Source of the DNA: Chrysemys picta bellii
Lineage: Eukaryota > Chordata > Testudines > Emydidae
Assembly (NCBI RefSeq): GCF_011386835.1
Contig: NW_027052931.1
Span: forward strand, 31,346-95,345
DNA: 64,000 nucleotides
Reading direction: 5' to 3'
This document shows positions 11,943-23,963 of this stretch, piece by piece. The notes beneath the pieces were generated by a model. It searched no databases, was not told the DNA's origin, and saw only the letters and a program-made list of their open reading frames with translations. The translations under genes were made by a program, and so were the position numbers. The stretch's first letter is position 1. Every line of letters starts with the position of its first letter.

Positions 11943-12674
11943 GGGTTACCATATTTAAAAAATAAAAAAAGAGGACACTCCATGGGGCCCTGGCCCCGCC
12001 CCTTTCCCAACCCGGCCCCACCCCAACTCTGCCCCTTCCCCAAAGTCCCCGTCCTAAGTCCGCCCCCTCCCCTGAGCGTCCGCATTCCCCCTCTGCCCTC
12101 CCAGCCATGCGAAAAGGGTGCCCAAGCGCTACCGGCTTCACAGTTTGCGGGGTAGCCCCCAGACCCTGCTTCCCCAGCGCAGCTGGAGCCCGGGAGGCAC
12201 AGGGTCTGGAGGCTGCCCGGCAAACCGTGAAGCTGGTAGCGCTCGGGCTTCGGGCAGCCCCCATGCCTCCGGACCCTGTGCCCCCGGCCAGGCACTTCCC
12301 TTCCCGGGCTCCGGTGGCTGCTGTGCTCCCTGAACTCCTGGGCTCTATAAGCGCCGAGCTGCCCGAGCGCTACCGGCTTCAGGCAGCCCCCATGCCTCTG
12401 GACCCTGCGCCCCTGGAGCCCGGGAGGGGAAGTGCCTGGCTGGCGGCGCAGGGTCCAGAGGCATGGGGGCTGCCCGAAGCCGGTAGCGCTCGGGCAGCTT
12501 GGCGCTTACAGAGCCCAGGAGTCAGGGAGCACAGCAGCCCCCGGCGCCCGCTCTAAGGTAAGCCAGGGAGTATTTTTCCCGGACATGTTCGGCTTTTTGG
12601 AAATTCCCCCCGGACGGGGGTTTGATTACCAAAAAGCCGGACATGTCCAGGAAAAAACGGACGTATGGTAACCC
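11943..12674. mobile_element. GC-rich Tc1/mariner-type non-autonomous element (B)
   Basis: It begins 'gggttaccatatttaaa' and ends 'acgtatggtaaccc' with TA on each side (11941-11942, 12675-12676). Its left end matches the reverse complement of the right end of element A, and its right end matches the reverse complement of A's left end. B is therefore a shorter copy of the same asymmetric-ended family in the opposite orientation. The interior again holds GC-rich inverted words. No protein is encoded. Confidence 0.65.
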
Positions 12675-12849
12675 TAATCAAAGGTTGTGGTTGAGAAACC
12701 CTCATTTCTGTACATTTTATCTTTATGGCCTCCACTTTGCTATTGTTAATCTATCTGGTTCTCTAATTGTTTCTGTCTGCAGTATAATTAATTTTGCTAG
12801 GTGTAAGTTAATGAGGGTAGTGGGATATAATTGGTTAGAGAATTATGTT

Positions 12850-13272
12850 ATAATATGTTAGGATTGGTTAGTTAAATTTCAGTAAAATGATTGGTTAAGG
12901 TATAGCTGAGACTATGACTATGTAAACTGGGGTCAAACAGGAAGTGAGGGAAAGGGAAATTGGAATCATGTTTGCTAAGGGGGGGGATGGGAATAGGGAA
13001 CAGGGACACAGGCAAGGCTCTGCGTCATCAGAGCTGGGAGTGGGGACACAGGGTAAACGCTCTGTGGCGTCACAGCTGGGAAGGAGGACACTGGGAAACA
13101 GAGTATCGGCGTATAGAGATAAGCCTGACTGATGTGAAGGGCTTTGGAATATGCTCTTTTGGAAACTAATCCCAATAAACATTGCATTGTCTGCTCTTCG
13201 GCCTTCTGGTCTCTTGCTGTCTGCCTGACGAGAACCGGGGAAGTGGGAGGGTTCAGGGAAAGCCCTCTAACA
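12850..13272 (+). mobile_element. Probable endogenous retrovirus solo LTR
   Basis: The sequence contains 'tgttaggattggtta', a purine-rich centre, an aataaa signal near 13175 followed about 20 bases later by 'tgtctgctcttcgg', then 'gacgagaaccgggg' and a final 'ccctctaaca'. This promoter-polyA-CA layout is LTR-like. No gag, pol or env sequence adjoins it. The left boundary is uncertain and may lie up to 100 bp further left. Confidence 0.5.
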
Positions 13273-14540
13273 ATATACCCTGAAACATCAGAGTTCATAT
13301 CTCTTATAACTTTTTTGTCCTATAACTGTGGATGTTGTCATCCATATAAATGACTATCCTGTTTTAGAATTCTGCTGACTTATTGGGGACAATGATATGT
13401 TGGGGCAGTGAGTTCCACAAATAAGTGGGTTTATTTTTTTAACAAAACCCAACTTTCTGTCATAAATTGTAATATATTGCCTTTAACTTGTATCATGATA
13501 AAGTGTGTAGGAACACCTGGTTTACCTTTTCTGTGCCATTTATTGTATATACCTAATAAAATCCTCTTTTATTCTTCTCCAAATATTTCTGTATATGGTA
13601 GTCATTCTATGCCTCTAGTCATTTTTGTTGTGTGCTGCTGACCTCTTGAATTTCTGTTTTCTGGTGGGGGAGTTTTGAGATCTGATGATAAGAACTAAAC
13701 ACAATATTCAGGGTGAGGGTCTATATTGACATATCATGGCATTTTAATATTTTCACGCTGTCCTATAATTTATATATTTTTGTTTGCTTCTTGAATGTGG
13801 CTGACACTGAGCTGAGCTCTTCAGTGAATGATCTACAATGACATCTAAATCTTTCCCAGAATGATGACAGTTTATTTAGGACTGAGCAGGAATTCCCAGA
13901 AGGAATAACTTGAACTACTCATGCACTGTGCATTACCTCGCTGTCAGTGTCATTTCCTCAGCACTGAACTTCATCTATTGCCATGCTGCTCATTCATTAA
14001 GCTTTGCTAGGCCTGTCTGATGTTTCTCAGTCTTCTCTAGTGTTGACTAAACTAAATTACTTCGTCATCCGAAAATTTTGCCACCTCAGTGTGCACACCT
14101 CCCCCCCACTTCCTAATCCTGAATTAATATGTAATCACATAAAATCCAATTAACAGGTTTCTATATTTCTTGGCAAAATCAAGAGTGTTGTCTTGCATGT
14201 TCTTAAGGTGAGAGAAGTGCGCCGTGAAGCTGAGAGTTTCTGCCACCCGAGGAACACAGTAGGTGATGCTCTTGACTTGCCAAGAATAGCAGATTTTGTT
14301 TCATGAATACTTCAGCAATCAGTTTAATATATTGAATGTTACATCTCCTTCAAAACCAAGAATAGCTCATCTGCACTCAAGAATGTGTGATTATTCTGCC
14401 TCAGCAGAGTGATTGGCAATGATCTGGTTCATTGAGTGCTCAATCAGTACTGTCATTTAAGAGATCTAGGTCTAATTCCTAGTTCTGTGGTCTCACTCCT
14501 TTGGCCTACATCCCAAATTACATGCCAGGGAATTACATGC
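13273..14540. other. Unassigned non-coding sequence
   Basis: Old, mostly AT-rich sequence with no intact frames. Parts between 13340 and 14200 read like decayed LINE sequence, but I cannot name the family. Confidence 0.35.
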
Positions 14541-14689
14541 CAACTCAAAACTGAACCCCTGTTGGCCCCAGAGTCTCACCATGCCATTCTGGAGTGGCAT
14601 TGATGGGTTCCAAAAGGAATCCATAGCCAGGCTGGGGTGCTTTTGATGCAGATTCATGAGCTAGTCTGGGAGTGGGATCCTCAGAGACT

Positions 14690-14907
14690 GCTATGGGTAC
14701 CCACATGGCCCCACAGTGTGACAACATTTTTATGGCTGACTTAGAACAGTGCTTCCTCAGCTCTCGTCCCCTGATGCCCCTACTCTACTTGTGCTACATT
14801 GATGACATCATCATCTGGATTTATGGGATGGAGGCCCTTGAGGTATTCCACCAGGATTTCAACAATTTACACCCCACCATCAGCCTCAGCCTGGATCAGT
14901 CCCCATA
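14690..14907 (+). pseudogene. Penelope-like reverse transcriptase fragment
   Basis: The open stretch includes 'MGTHMAPQCDNIFM' and then 'LYLCYIDDIIIW', the latter being the YxDD catalytic block of the RT palm. The following 'HPTISLSLDQS' matches the segment after the catalytic motif in Penelope-type RTs. A stop (TAA at 14905-14907) ends the frame far short of a full RT, and homology continues out of frame. Known role of the family: copying element RNA into DNA at the target. This copy cannot do so. Confidence 0.75.
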
Positions 14908-15547
14908 AGAGATCCACTTCCTGGACACTACAGTGCAAATAAGCGTTGGTCACATAAACACCACCCTACACCGAAACCTACTGACCACTGTACTTACCTA
15001 CATGCCTCCAGCTTTCATACAGACCACATCACATGATCCATTGTCTATAGACAACCGCATTTGCTCCAATCTCTCAGACAGGACAAACACCTATAGGATC
15101 TCTATCAAGCGTTCTTAAAACTACAATACCCACCTGGTGAAGTGAAGAAACAGATTGACCGAGCCAGAAGGGTACCCAGAAGTCATCTACTACAGGACAG
15201 GCCCAACAATAAAAGTAACAGAACGCCACTAGCCGTCACTTACAGCCCCCAACTAAAACCTCTCCAGCGCATCATCCAGGATCTACAACCTGTCTTGAAG
15301 GACGATTCCTCACTCTCACAGACCTTGGGAGACAGGCAAGTCCTCGCTTACAGACAGCCCCCTCAACCTGAAGCAAATACTCAGCAGCAACTACACACCA
15401 CACAACAAAAACACTAACCCAGGAACCAAACCCTGCAACAAATCCTGGTGCCAACCCTATCCGCATATCTATTCAAGGGACACCATCATAGGACCTAACC
15501 ACATCAGCCACACCATCAGGGGCTCGTTCACCTGCACATCTACCAAT

Positions 15548-15787
15548 GTGATATATGCCATCATGTACCAGCAATGCCCCTCTGCCATGTACATTGGCCA
15601 AATCAGACAGTCTCTATGCAAAAGAATAAATGGACACAAATCTGACATCAGGAATCATAACATTCAAAAACCAGTAGGAGAACATTCAATCTCTGGTCAC
15701 TCAATAACAGACCTCAAAGTGGCAATTCTTCAACAAAAAAACCCTTCAAAAACAGACTCCAATGAGAAACTGCAGAACTGGAATTAA
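15548..15787 (+). pseudogene. Penelope-like GIY-YIG endonuclease remnant
   Basis: The frame reads 'VIYAIMYQQCPSAMYIGQ', a degenerate GIY-YIG signature (VIY ... YIG) with the expected spacing, followed by 'LCKRINGHKSDIRN' carrying the conserved basic helix. The GIY-YIG domain of Penelope-like elements nicks target DNA to prime reverse transcription. The frame stops after about 79 residues, and an out-of-frame stretch upstream (15142-15417) probably represents the linker. Confidence 0.75.
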
Positions 15788-16090
15788 TTTGCAAACTGGA
15801 CACCATCAAATTAGGCCTGAATAAAGACTGGGAGTGGATGGGTCACTACAAAAACTAATTTCCCCCCTGCTGATACTCTCACATTCTTGTCAACAGTTTG
15901 AAATGGGCCACCTTGATTACATTGAACTCATTAGCACTACAAAAGTGACTTTTCCTCCCTTCTTGTCAACTGTTGAGAATAGCCCACTTCCATCTCAATT
16001 GAATTGGCTTGTTAGCACTGACCCCCCTCCCCACTTCCATCTTTTCATATGCTGTGTATTTATACCTCTATACTGTATTTTCCACTCCAT

Positions 16091-16130
16091 GCATCCGATG
16101 AAGTGGGTTTTAGCCCACGAAAGCTTATGC
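16091..16130 (+). ncRNA. Hammerhead-ribozyme-like motif of Penelope element
   Basis: The 40-base segment reads gcat, then ccgatga, then a 5-bp stem gtggg/cccac with a 6-base loop, then gaaa, then gctt and atgc. CNGANGA plus GAAA flanking a short hairpin is the hammerhead core, with C where the consensus has U at the second position. The outer gcat and atgc can pair as a closing stem. Hammerhead motifs are known from Penelope-like elements. Catalytic activity is not shown, and the core U-to-C change may impair it. Confidence 0.5.
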
Positions 16131-16273
16131 CCAAATAAATTGGTTAGTCTCTAAGGTGCCACAAGGACTCCTCATTGTTTTTGCTGATACAGACTAACAT
16201 GGCTACCCCTCTGAAACCTGTCAGAGTTTCATAGTGGGTGTAGAAGGCAGTTATATTCTTGCTTTCCTAGATC

Positions 16274-16279
<6 letters not shown>

Positions 16280-16311
<32 letters not shown>
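16280..16311. repeat. (AT)n microsatellite
   Basis: About 16 uninterrupted AT dinucleotides. Confidence 0.95.
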
Positions 16312-16313
<2 letters not shown>

Positions 16314-17096
16314 TACTCACACTGAAAATCTCTTCATATAGTTTCAGCACAGCAGTGGAGGTTAATAAAAAGGACTGTGAATCAGAGCTGAGAGGCCAAA
16401 TTTTGTTTTCAGGTACATCAGTGCAAATCTGGAGTAACTCCACTGTTTGTAGCAGTTACTCCTCCAGTGAAAGGGCAGAATTCTGCTTGAGCTTTACAGT
16501 CTTGCCTGAAAAGGAGCAAAATTCTACAATGAAGTGGTATCAGGTACATGTGTGGATTTATCATTACGTAACCACAAATCATTTAAAATAATCCTAAATG
16601 TAGAAAACTGTTTAAACACATCCACCAATAGTTAAAAATAAAATCCAGACTAGCTGTTGTATGAGACATAGCTCTTAAAATAATTTAAGAAGAGGTATTA
16701 GTATATTCAGCTGAGCAAATCTATGTGGGTGAAAAGGCATAGGAGCTTTACATTGAGGGCTGGAAACAAAAATGATGACTACACAGAGAAGAATGAGACC
16801 TTAAGATGCCTTATGCAAATGCTATCTTACCTTGATAACAGACTGTTAAGGGTGAGAAATGACTGGATTTTTTTAGTTTGTTTTGGTGATCGTCATGACA
16901 GGAAAGATAATACTGATATTAATGTTTTAGCTGAATGTGGTTTCACTTAAAATGAGTTAAGGACCCATCCCAGAAAGCTGTGTTGGTCTGAGCCTGTCCT
17001 TTAACCTCTCTCTCTCTCAGGTCCCATGTATACCCAATTTCTGCCATATTATTATACATATATTTTTTTAAAACCATGAATGTGTAATCACTTTGT
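16312..17096. other. Unassigned non-coding sequence
   Basis: AT-rich, with no exon or repeat recognised. Confidence 0.4.
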
Positions 17097-17664
17097 GTCA
17101 TGAGGCTGGTACACCCCTCACCCTTTGGAGGGTTGGGAGGCGTTCCGGCCCCACAGTTGTGTCTATAGGGCTGCCCCAGTCTCGGGGCTGCGTGGCCCTG
17201 TGGCCTTAGTCCAACGACCCATGTGATCAGGGCAGCACGTCCTGACGGCTGGAGTCAATGATACGGCTCCTGTTATCAGGGCAGTCTAGCCTAGTGGCCA
17301 AAGTCATTACTACGGCCCCTGCTCTCAGGGCAGTGCGGCCAAATGGCCAGAGTCAATGCTAAGGCCCTTACTGTCAGGGCAGTGCAGCCTAGCAGCCAGA
17401 GTCTGGGTGGTGGCCGGGATAGGGGAACCCGGTGTGTCAGGGTCTGTCTCCGACTGGCTGGCCTCCGCGCCTTTGAGTGCCGGCAGTCCTCCCTCAGGTG
17501 CTAGTGACGCACCTCCTTGCCCGCCAGCAGTCATCCCAGACTGAGCTGCTCTACCCGCTTTTATACCCTGCTTCCAGCTGGACCATGCCCAGCAGAGCCA
17601 AGGATGTGTGGCCTCCTCAGCTAAGAGAGAAGGGTTAGCCCCTGCTGTACCAGTGCGGAACTGA
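17097..17664. mobile_element. LTR-like interspersed repeat with internal minisatellite
   Basis: A GC-rich block with sharp edges in AT-rich surroundings, running from 'tgtcatgaggctgg' to 'gatgcaccctgtca', a TG...CA outline. It contains a four-unit minisatellite (listed separately). No protein-coding frame is convincing. It could be a solo LTR of a gypsy-type element; class is inferred only from outline. Confidence 0.35.
17226..17400 (+). repeat. 49-bp minisatellite, about 3.5 units
   Basis: Units begin with 'tcagggcag' and contain 'gccagagtcaatg.tac.gc'. Successive starts near 17227, 17276, 17325 and 17374 give a 49-bp period. Units differ by about 20-30 percent, so the array is old. Confidence 0.7.
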
Positions 17665-17974
17665 TGCACCCTGTCACTCTTTGTCTAACTTTTTTTCCAT
17701 ACCCTTGTGAGACTATGTCACTGCTATCCACTTCTTAAAATGTTTTTAAAATAAATTATGCCCCATCCACACTGGCAGGCACAACTGTATTGACTGAAGC
17801 AAGTTTTAAGTAACTTGTTTTTAAAAGAGTTTGAGAACAGCATAGAAAATACTGTAATCAAAACATTCGTTTCCCTATATTTCACAGATGTATGGTGAGA
17901 ATTAATTTGTTACTGTTCATGAGGAGCATTGAAGATGGACTTTATAAGTGGAGTATTAAATGATACCTCTAGAC

Positions 17975-18284
17975 CAGGGGTCGCAACCTTTCAGAAGTGG
18001 TGTGCCGAGTCTTCATTTATTCACTCTAATTTAAGGTTTCGTGTGCCAGTACTACATTTTAATGTTTTTAGAAGGTCTCTTTCTATAAGTCTATAATATA
18101 TAACTAAACTATTGTTGTATGTAAAGTAAATAAGGTTTTTGAAATGTTTAAGAAGCTTCATTTAAAATTAAATTAAAATGCAGAGACTCCCGGACCAGTG
18201 GCCAGGACCCGGGCAGTGTGAGTGCCACTGAAAATCAGCTCATGTGCCGCCTTCGGCACGCGTGCCATAGGTTGCCTACCCCTG
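17975..18284 (+). mobile_element. Short hAT-type non-autonomous element
   Basis: It starts 'caggggtcgcaacc' and ends 'ggttgcctacccctg', forming terminal inverted repeats, and is flanked by the perfect 8-bp duplication ctctagac (17967-17974 and 18285-18292). An 8-bp target duplication and CAGGGG ends are hAT hallmarks. Related copies: 26705-27010 (opposite orientation) and 57809-59149 (expanded). Confidence 0.85.
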
Positions 18285-18292
18285 CTCTAGAC

Positions 18293-19414
18293 AATAGGAA
18301 TTCAGAGTCTGTATTGGAGAGAGCTAATTTGAACAATAGAGTATTCAGAACATAACTGATATGCTAAACTAAGTGAACTTTAATATAAAAAATGTATGCA
18401 TTGCACTGAACAGAAACCCCCAGACCAAAATTGAGTGTATGTATATATGTGCATCCACAATCATTCCAGTAAGAGAAGGCAACCTGGTAGTGTAATCTGT
18501 GGTTAAAAGTAATGGTGGTAGCTCCTGTGGTTAAATAAAGGCAGCCTGGAGGCTTTATTTTTTTGTATGCCACCCCTGGACCACTTTCATTATAATCCTG
18601 TAGAGCACAGCCCATGGTTTGGTAAATCTGCCTATTTCTCATCTATAGAAAGGATGTGCAGAAACTTCCTGGAAGCATTTCCCTGTGCTACTTCAGGAAA
18701 GGGTGGATATACTGATCTTTCACTTTTCCCATTTATTTCCAAAAGAGGGAGGGAGTATTTATTAACCGACTCTCCCATGGCTAATCAGATGATAGAGGTC
18801 CTAAAGGTGGGGTTGGCTTTTTTGATGCACACATTCTTGTTTTGTTTTTTTCCTCAGGTTGTATAATGCATCCAGTTGGCTTGAGGAATTATGTCAACAA
18901 TCTGTTGGTAATAATGCATGAAGGTCATTCCTTAATGCTGGCTTTTCAGACCTTGTTAACTATAGAGATGATGAGTGTTTAATCCACATTATTCAAAGAA
19001 ACTATTAGACAGAAGTTCCTTCTTGATTTAAGACATCTTTAATGACTGCAATGCTGACAAGCTCAGGGAAAAGTGGCATTTCTCGCATTTCGTGAACAGT
19101 AAAATACTTTGTACTTTCACCATGAACTTTTGGCTATTTTTTCACAACAACAAAAAGTCATTTAAATACAAAATATTTTTTTTGCAGGCAACAGCTTATT
19201 TTATGCCATGACACCGAGAACATTTTTGTGTGAAAATGGTTCATTGTAACTTGTAGCAGGCAACTAAGTGAGGCATGAATCTTGAAATTTTTGCGCAGGT
19301 AAAATCGTATCTGTTAGTGAAAATGTTAAGCAATCAATTTAACAAAATCTCACTAAATAATATTTTATATCTTGTCTTTCATTCTAAAATACTTAACAGA
19401 CTAAGTACATACAT
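18293..19414. other. Unassigned non-coding sequence
   Basis: AT-rich intronic-type DNA; no exon with good splice sites and protein-like content was found. Confidence 0.4.
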
Positions 19415-19635
19415 GGTGTCAAGTATCAGGGGGTAGCCATGTTCGTCTGTATCCACAAAAACAACAAGGAGTCCGGTGGCAAACAGACTTGAAGACTAAC
19501 AGACTTATTTGGGCATAAGCTTTCGTGGGTAAAAAACCTCACTACTTCAGCTGCAGTTAGGTTTTTTACCCACGAAAGCTTATGCCCAAATAAATCTGTT
19601 AGTCTTTAAGGTGCCACTGGACTCCTTGTTGTTTT
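19415..19635. mobile_element. Penelope-like inverted (hairpin) element
   Basis: The left half is the reverse complement of a Penelope-like 3' end ('gggtagccatg', 'gcataagctttcgtgggt') and the right half is the same end in forward orientation ('acccacgaaagcttatgcc', 'aaggtgccactggactcc'). The halves form a long inverted repeat. Flanks carry a 13-bp target duplication with one mismatch (19402-19414 taagtacatacat; 19636-19648 taagtacctacat). No coding capacity. Confidence 0.8.
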
Positions 19636-19648
19636 TAAGTACCTACAT

Positions 19649-20479
19649 ATAGTACTGAACTGCAGCCACCTTTGGGAAGGAGAGTAGCAAATTAATTGCA
19701 CAGTATTGAGGAGAGGAAAATTTTTGCTTCAGAGTCTAAATTACTTACAAAAAGTGCCATGAGGTCTTAAGGGCCAAACTTTTAAATACAAATGTCCCAA
19801 GGACAATGTGCAAAAACTGTATGCATTTGTGTTGCAGCTGTACACTTGTGTGTGTAGCATCCGATTTGTGTGCACAAATGGGTATTTTTATATTTGCCTG
19901 TTTACATATGTAGTTGCTATAGTTGTATATTTAAATGTACATACATTTTTTAACATAGACCTGGGACTGCATCATTACAAAAAGTTGGTTATAAACACCT
20001 ACACAGAGCAGACAGAACTTCTGAAAGCCTTGCACATGTCAAACTGCATGGACTCCATTTCGTATACCAGTGAAGGGACCTGTGAATTCTTGGAGTTTAG
20101 GTATTTTAAATGTGATGCTTGGACCTCAAGACACCCATTCCTCCAGTGAAATTCTGAATTTCAATATGGAAAAAATATGTCTAGAGGAAATAACTAGTTG
20201 TGTACCTCTCAGCTTCTGATGGAATGATGTCTGCACTGCTTTCTAAAGAGACTTTGGGGAAAGCTCTGGAGATGTGTGTGCCCTCTTGGTCTGAAAACCA
20301 GCTTGTAAGTGCAGTTTACCATAGTCTCTCCTTGTAAAAAAAAAAAAAAAAAAAATGGCACCAAATGCTTCTCCTCAGGGAGCAGATGTGCTGATTATGA
20401 CTAAATGGCTCGTTCTTAACATCTTTTCTGACCAAAAATGCACTTTAAATCGGAAGAAAACCACTAAAGTATTTGTCAG
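19649..20479. other. Unassigned non-coding sequence
   Basis: No gene recognised; contains a ~19-base poly-A run near 20336-20355. Confidence 0.4.
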
Positions 20480-21050
20480 CACCGATTGTGATAATCAGGC
20501 CTAAGGTTGGAGTGGGGGGGTCACAGCTTGGTGTAGATTGGACCTGGGCCAAGATCCGGGGCAGGCCATGGTCAAAACCACGATCAGAGTCTGTAGACAA
20601 ACCAGGATCAAAACCGTAGCCAGAGTCCAAGAGCAGGCCGAAGGTTGAAGCTAGGTGGTCAGAGTCCAAAGACAAGCCAGGTTGACACCAAAGCCGGGAT
20701 CCAGATACGCAATGAAGGTCCAAACCGGATAGTCGGAGTCTGAGGGTTTGGGGTAGGGTGGGAATCAGAAGGCAAGGCTGGAGTGGGTCAGTGACAAAGC
20801 TGGAGTAAGGGCAGGCTGGAAGTCGCTGAAGTCTGGTGCACTGTGAAGCAGCAGGAGGGTTCCTGACCAGGTAACGCTGTTGCTTAGACTGATCTGCAGC
20901 TCTGCTGAGGTTGCAGAAATACCTGACCCTAGGGTCATTTGACCCATGTTCTGCTCCGGGATAGGTGCGGCTGCATGCCCGAGAGCTGACTCACTGCAGC
21001 ACCTGAGTGAGCAGCCCCGATTTGGCTGCAAGTTTGCCTGATACATTTAG
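20480..21050. repeat. GC-rich interspersed repeat with internal 'cagagtcc' repetition
   Basis: Words such as 'gtcagagtccaa', 'gacaagccagg' and 'ggatc' recur at irregular spacing, giving a minisatellite-like interior between AT-rich flanks. The style resembles the block at 17097-17664. Class not determinable by eye, and no coding frame is convincing. Confidence 0.35.
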
Positions 21051-23951
21051 CTGATACATATGCCATGGCTGAATTTAGTCCCACAGGGCAAATACATCTC
21101 CCTTTTTCTTCAGTGGGAGTTGTGCTTGCGTTTGTCATGGATGAATTTGGTCTATGATATAAAGACAAGTTCAGGCAACAGTCTTGCTATGTACTATCCT
21201 GCTCCTTCCCATTCAGAGGCTCAGTCAAGGAACTACACATGACATACTTTTCTGTTCATGTCTCTGATGTTTGCATACACATCAGCTATACTGAAACCAA
21301 ATTTAAAGTGTGGCTTAAATGGATAAAGAGAGGAAACTCCTAGTTATGGCGGAGAGTCTCCTTAATGTTTTTGATTCATGCTATTCAGTTTAACTTAGTA
21401 TTTTAGCACACCTGGTAGAAGACAATCCCTCTTCAAAATGGAGATCCCCTTGTAAGAGCACCATACCAATGCCACACCTAGGTATGGCAAGAGTACAGTA
21501 CAGAGTTGCAGCCTGTATTCATTTCCTAGCTTCAGTCAGTTGAAGCCAGACTCTTACCATTGTTTGTTATATTTTGTGTTTGAGTTTCCTTTGGATGTTT
21601 TTCAATGTTTGTTTTAAAAATAAGAATGTTGAGATGAGTTGCATATTTCAGATCAATTTTGAAATGCGTTTCAGAGCCAAGCATTAACAACCTGAGATGT
21701 TACAGTGGCTTCCTTGAAGTGTTGTGGTCAGCTGTGCAGATCCATTAAAAACACATAATATTTACCTATAATATATAATAATAACAAGATGTTCTAATAC
21801 TACAGAGTCGCTACTCACTTTCTGTCATGTAAATCTGCAGTGCTTTATACTCAGGCAGATCTGCCGTGACTGTGTTGATGATAATCTTTCTTCAAAAATC
21901 TCCCAACTGTGCAAATCCACTGGTGTTGGTGGTAACAACAGTGGAAGTGGTAGTGTAGGAAGGAAAGTGATGTTTTTACCACTTTGTCTTTTAGATCTGC
22001 TCAGAGAAGGTCTAGAGGATGCAGTGGTAAAAAACATCATTGGCTGCCTGTGCCCATCTACTCTCGCACTCCCATATTTACCACCAGAGGAGCTGTAATA
22101 GTTGGAGACATCCCAGAAAAGGCTAGTGTAGATAAAACTATTTAGTTCCTACTAGAAGTAGAACTGTGCTAACTACAGGCATGTTCAACGGTGATGATTT
22201 TTTTCATATATGGTTGTGGCTAGTGCCATTTTTAGTACAGCTTGACTGTAGAACATGGATAAAATGGCATTAGAGATTATTGTGCTAGTGGAAATCATAC
22301 TCTAATTATCCCCACATAGTTCTAAACACAGTGTTATTCTGCTGTATATATGGACATACATCCTATTAGAGCAGATCTGTGTTTAAAGTTGTTTCAAACA
22401 TCGTTACAAGCCATAATGAGGACAGGCGCTTACTAGCTAAGAGAGTTGTTGGTACGATATATCTGAGTAAGACAATCCACTTTCTTCACTTCCTTCCTTC
22501 CTTCAACAGTTGTGTAAAGTTGCTGTGCAGAAAAGATGACTTGCAAGGGGGAATGAGATGGTTGAACCCTTTTTGCTGCTTTATGATGTCTGAAGCAGTT
22601 CTCAAGCATATTCCTTCATAATGCAGCAGAATTGTAGCTGACATCAGTTTCTGAAAACTTGCAGCTTCCAGGGTGGGCAGGGCTTTTGACCTCTGAAGAG
22701 CTTTTTAAAATGAAATTGGGGAACATCACCATTACACTCAGGAAATTGAAGGGAGATGGAGCTTGTCAGAATACATACTTGTCATCATCCTCTTTGGAAG
22801 GATGGTTAGTATGATGTACTCCTCCAAAGCTACAACCAACAACATGGGCTCACAGGGACTGCAAGCAGCTTTAAAGAAAATTCAGTGGAATAGAAGAGAT
22901 TCTAGTAACTACATATCTTAACTATTCTTTTCTTTTCTTTAACAATCTACTAGAAAGTTCACATCTTGACAATATAATGATGCAAACTACTGTTAGAAAG
23001 CACAGAAAATTGCCAGATTTCAAAGTAGATAAGCCTTATTTAAAAAAAAAGAGGATAATTTAAGAATTGTTTAATTGATAATAGAAAATTATGGAACTGC
23101 ATGTCACTCTTGAAGCTTCCTGAATCCAGCCCCCACTCCATGTTTTCTAACCGTAAAGCCACTCCTATTTTGGTTTAAACTGGGCTCTGCTGGGAAGCAA
23201 AGTTCTGTATCCTTTAAAAGGAAGCCCCAACAGAGAGAGAGAACAGGGATGTTCACTTCATAGAGGTACTGAAACAATGATGGGGTCTTTTAAAAACTGC
23301 TGCAAAAACATCTAAAAAAATTACTTGGAGAAAATCTTACTTTGCTAACCGAAAGCCAGCTCAAGAAAATATCTACTAATTACCAGAGCTTTCCTTCAAC
23401 AACATGAGAGGGGAGAGTATGTTTTAGTCTGGTCCAATGTCTGTTGATTTACATTTCTTCAGTAATACCCAGAGGATTTTGTGTGAATACCACTATGACG
23501 CAAATAGTCTAACTTGGCAAATGTTGCCGTTACTTCAATTGCATTTGTATCTTCCGCTGAGTCACACATGTTCCTGATAACATGGGCACGCTCGTGGCCA
23601 AATGCTGCACAACTGAGCTGCCAAAGCACAAGGCTGTCTGGAATCCGTTCGGACCAATCCATCATCACATAGCAAAGCTCTGGGATGCTGTATCTGCCTT
23701 TTCCTCTGCAGCAGCCTGGAAGTGTGCAGGGTCTTGTTTCACATCAGCCACCCAAAGGAAGTAGTTCTCAAGTATTACAAGGAAGTTAACTTAAAAGAGC
23801 TGGGGAACAAAATATCTAATGCTGCAAAGCAAAGAGATTCATCAAGCATTTTTCTAGGGAGGTGTCCCCAGGATCTCCTATGTTTGTCACTAGTATTTGT
23901 GCTGATAGCATTCTGAAGGAGAAAAAGCTCTCCCCTAAAGGGTAAGTACAC
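21051..23951. other. Unassigned non-coding sequence
   Basis: Mostly AT-rich. I checked the open stretches here and found none with both splice-site support and recognisable protein features. Confidence 0.4.
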
Positions 23952-23963
23952 ACAGCATAGTCT

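Larger units (their letters stand above)
14665..16221 (+). mobile_element. Decayed Penelope-like retroelement
   Basis: Two coding remnants in order, reverse transcriptase then GIY-YIG endonuclease, are followed by the characteristic Penelope-like 3' end: a 'cccacgaaagcttatgc' block, 'aaataaat', 'ttagtctctaaggtgccacaa' and 'agactaacatggctacccctctgaaacc'. RT plus GIY-YIG on one unit is diagnostic of Penelope-like elements, which are neither LTR nor classical non-LTR retrotransposons. Stops and frameshifts make this copy inactive. The left boundary is set where RT similarity begins; the element is 5'-truncated. Shorter relatives are at 19415-19635 and 23964-24159. Confidence 0.8.

Noticed and set aside
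12107..12556. 149-codon frame
   Set aside because: Inside TA-type element B, with mirrored frames on the other strand; compositional artefact.
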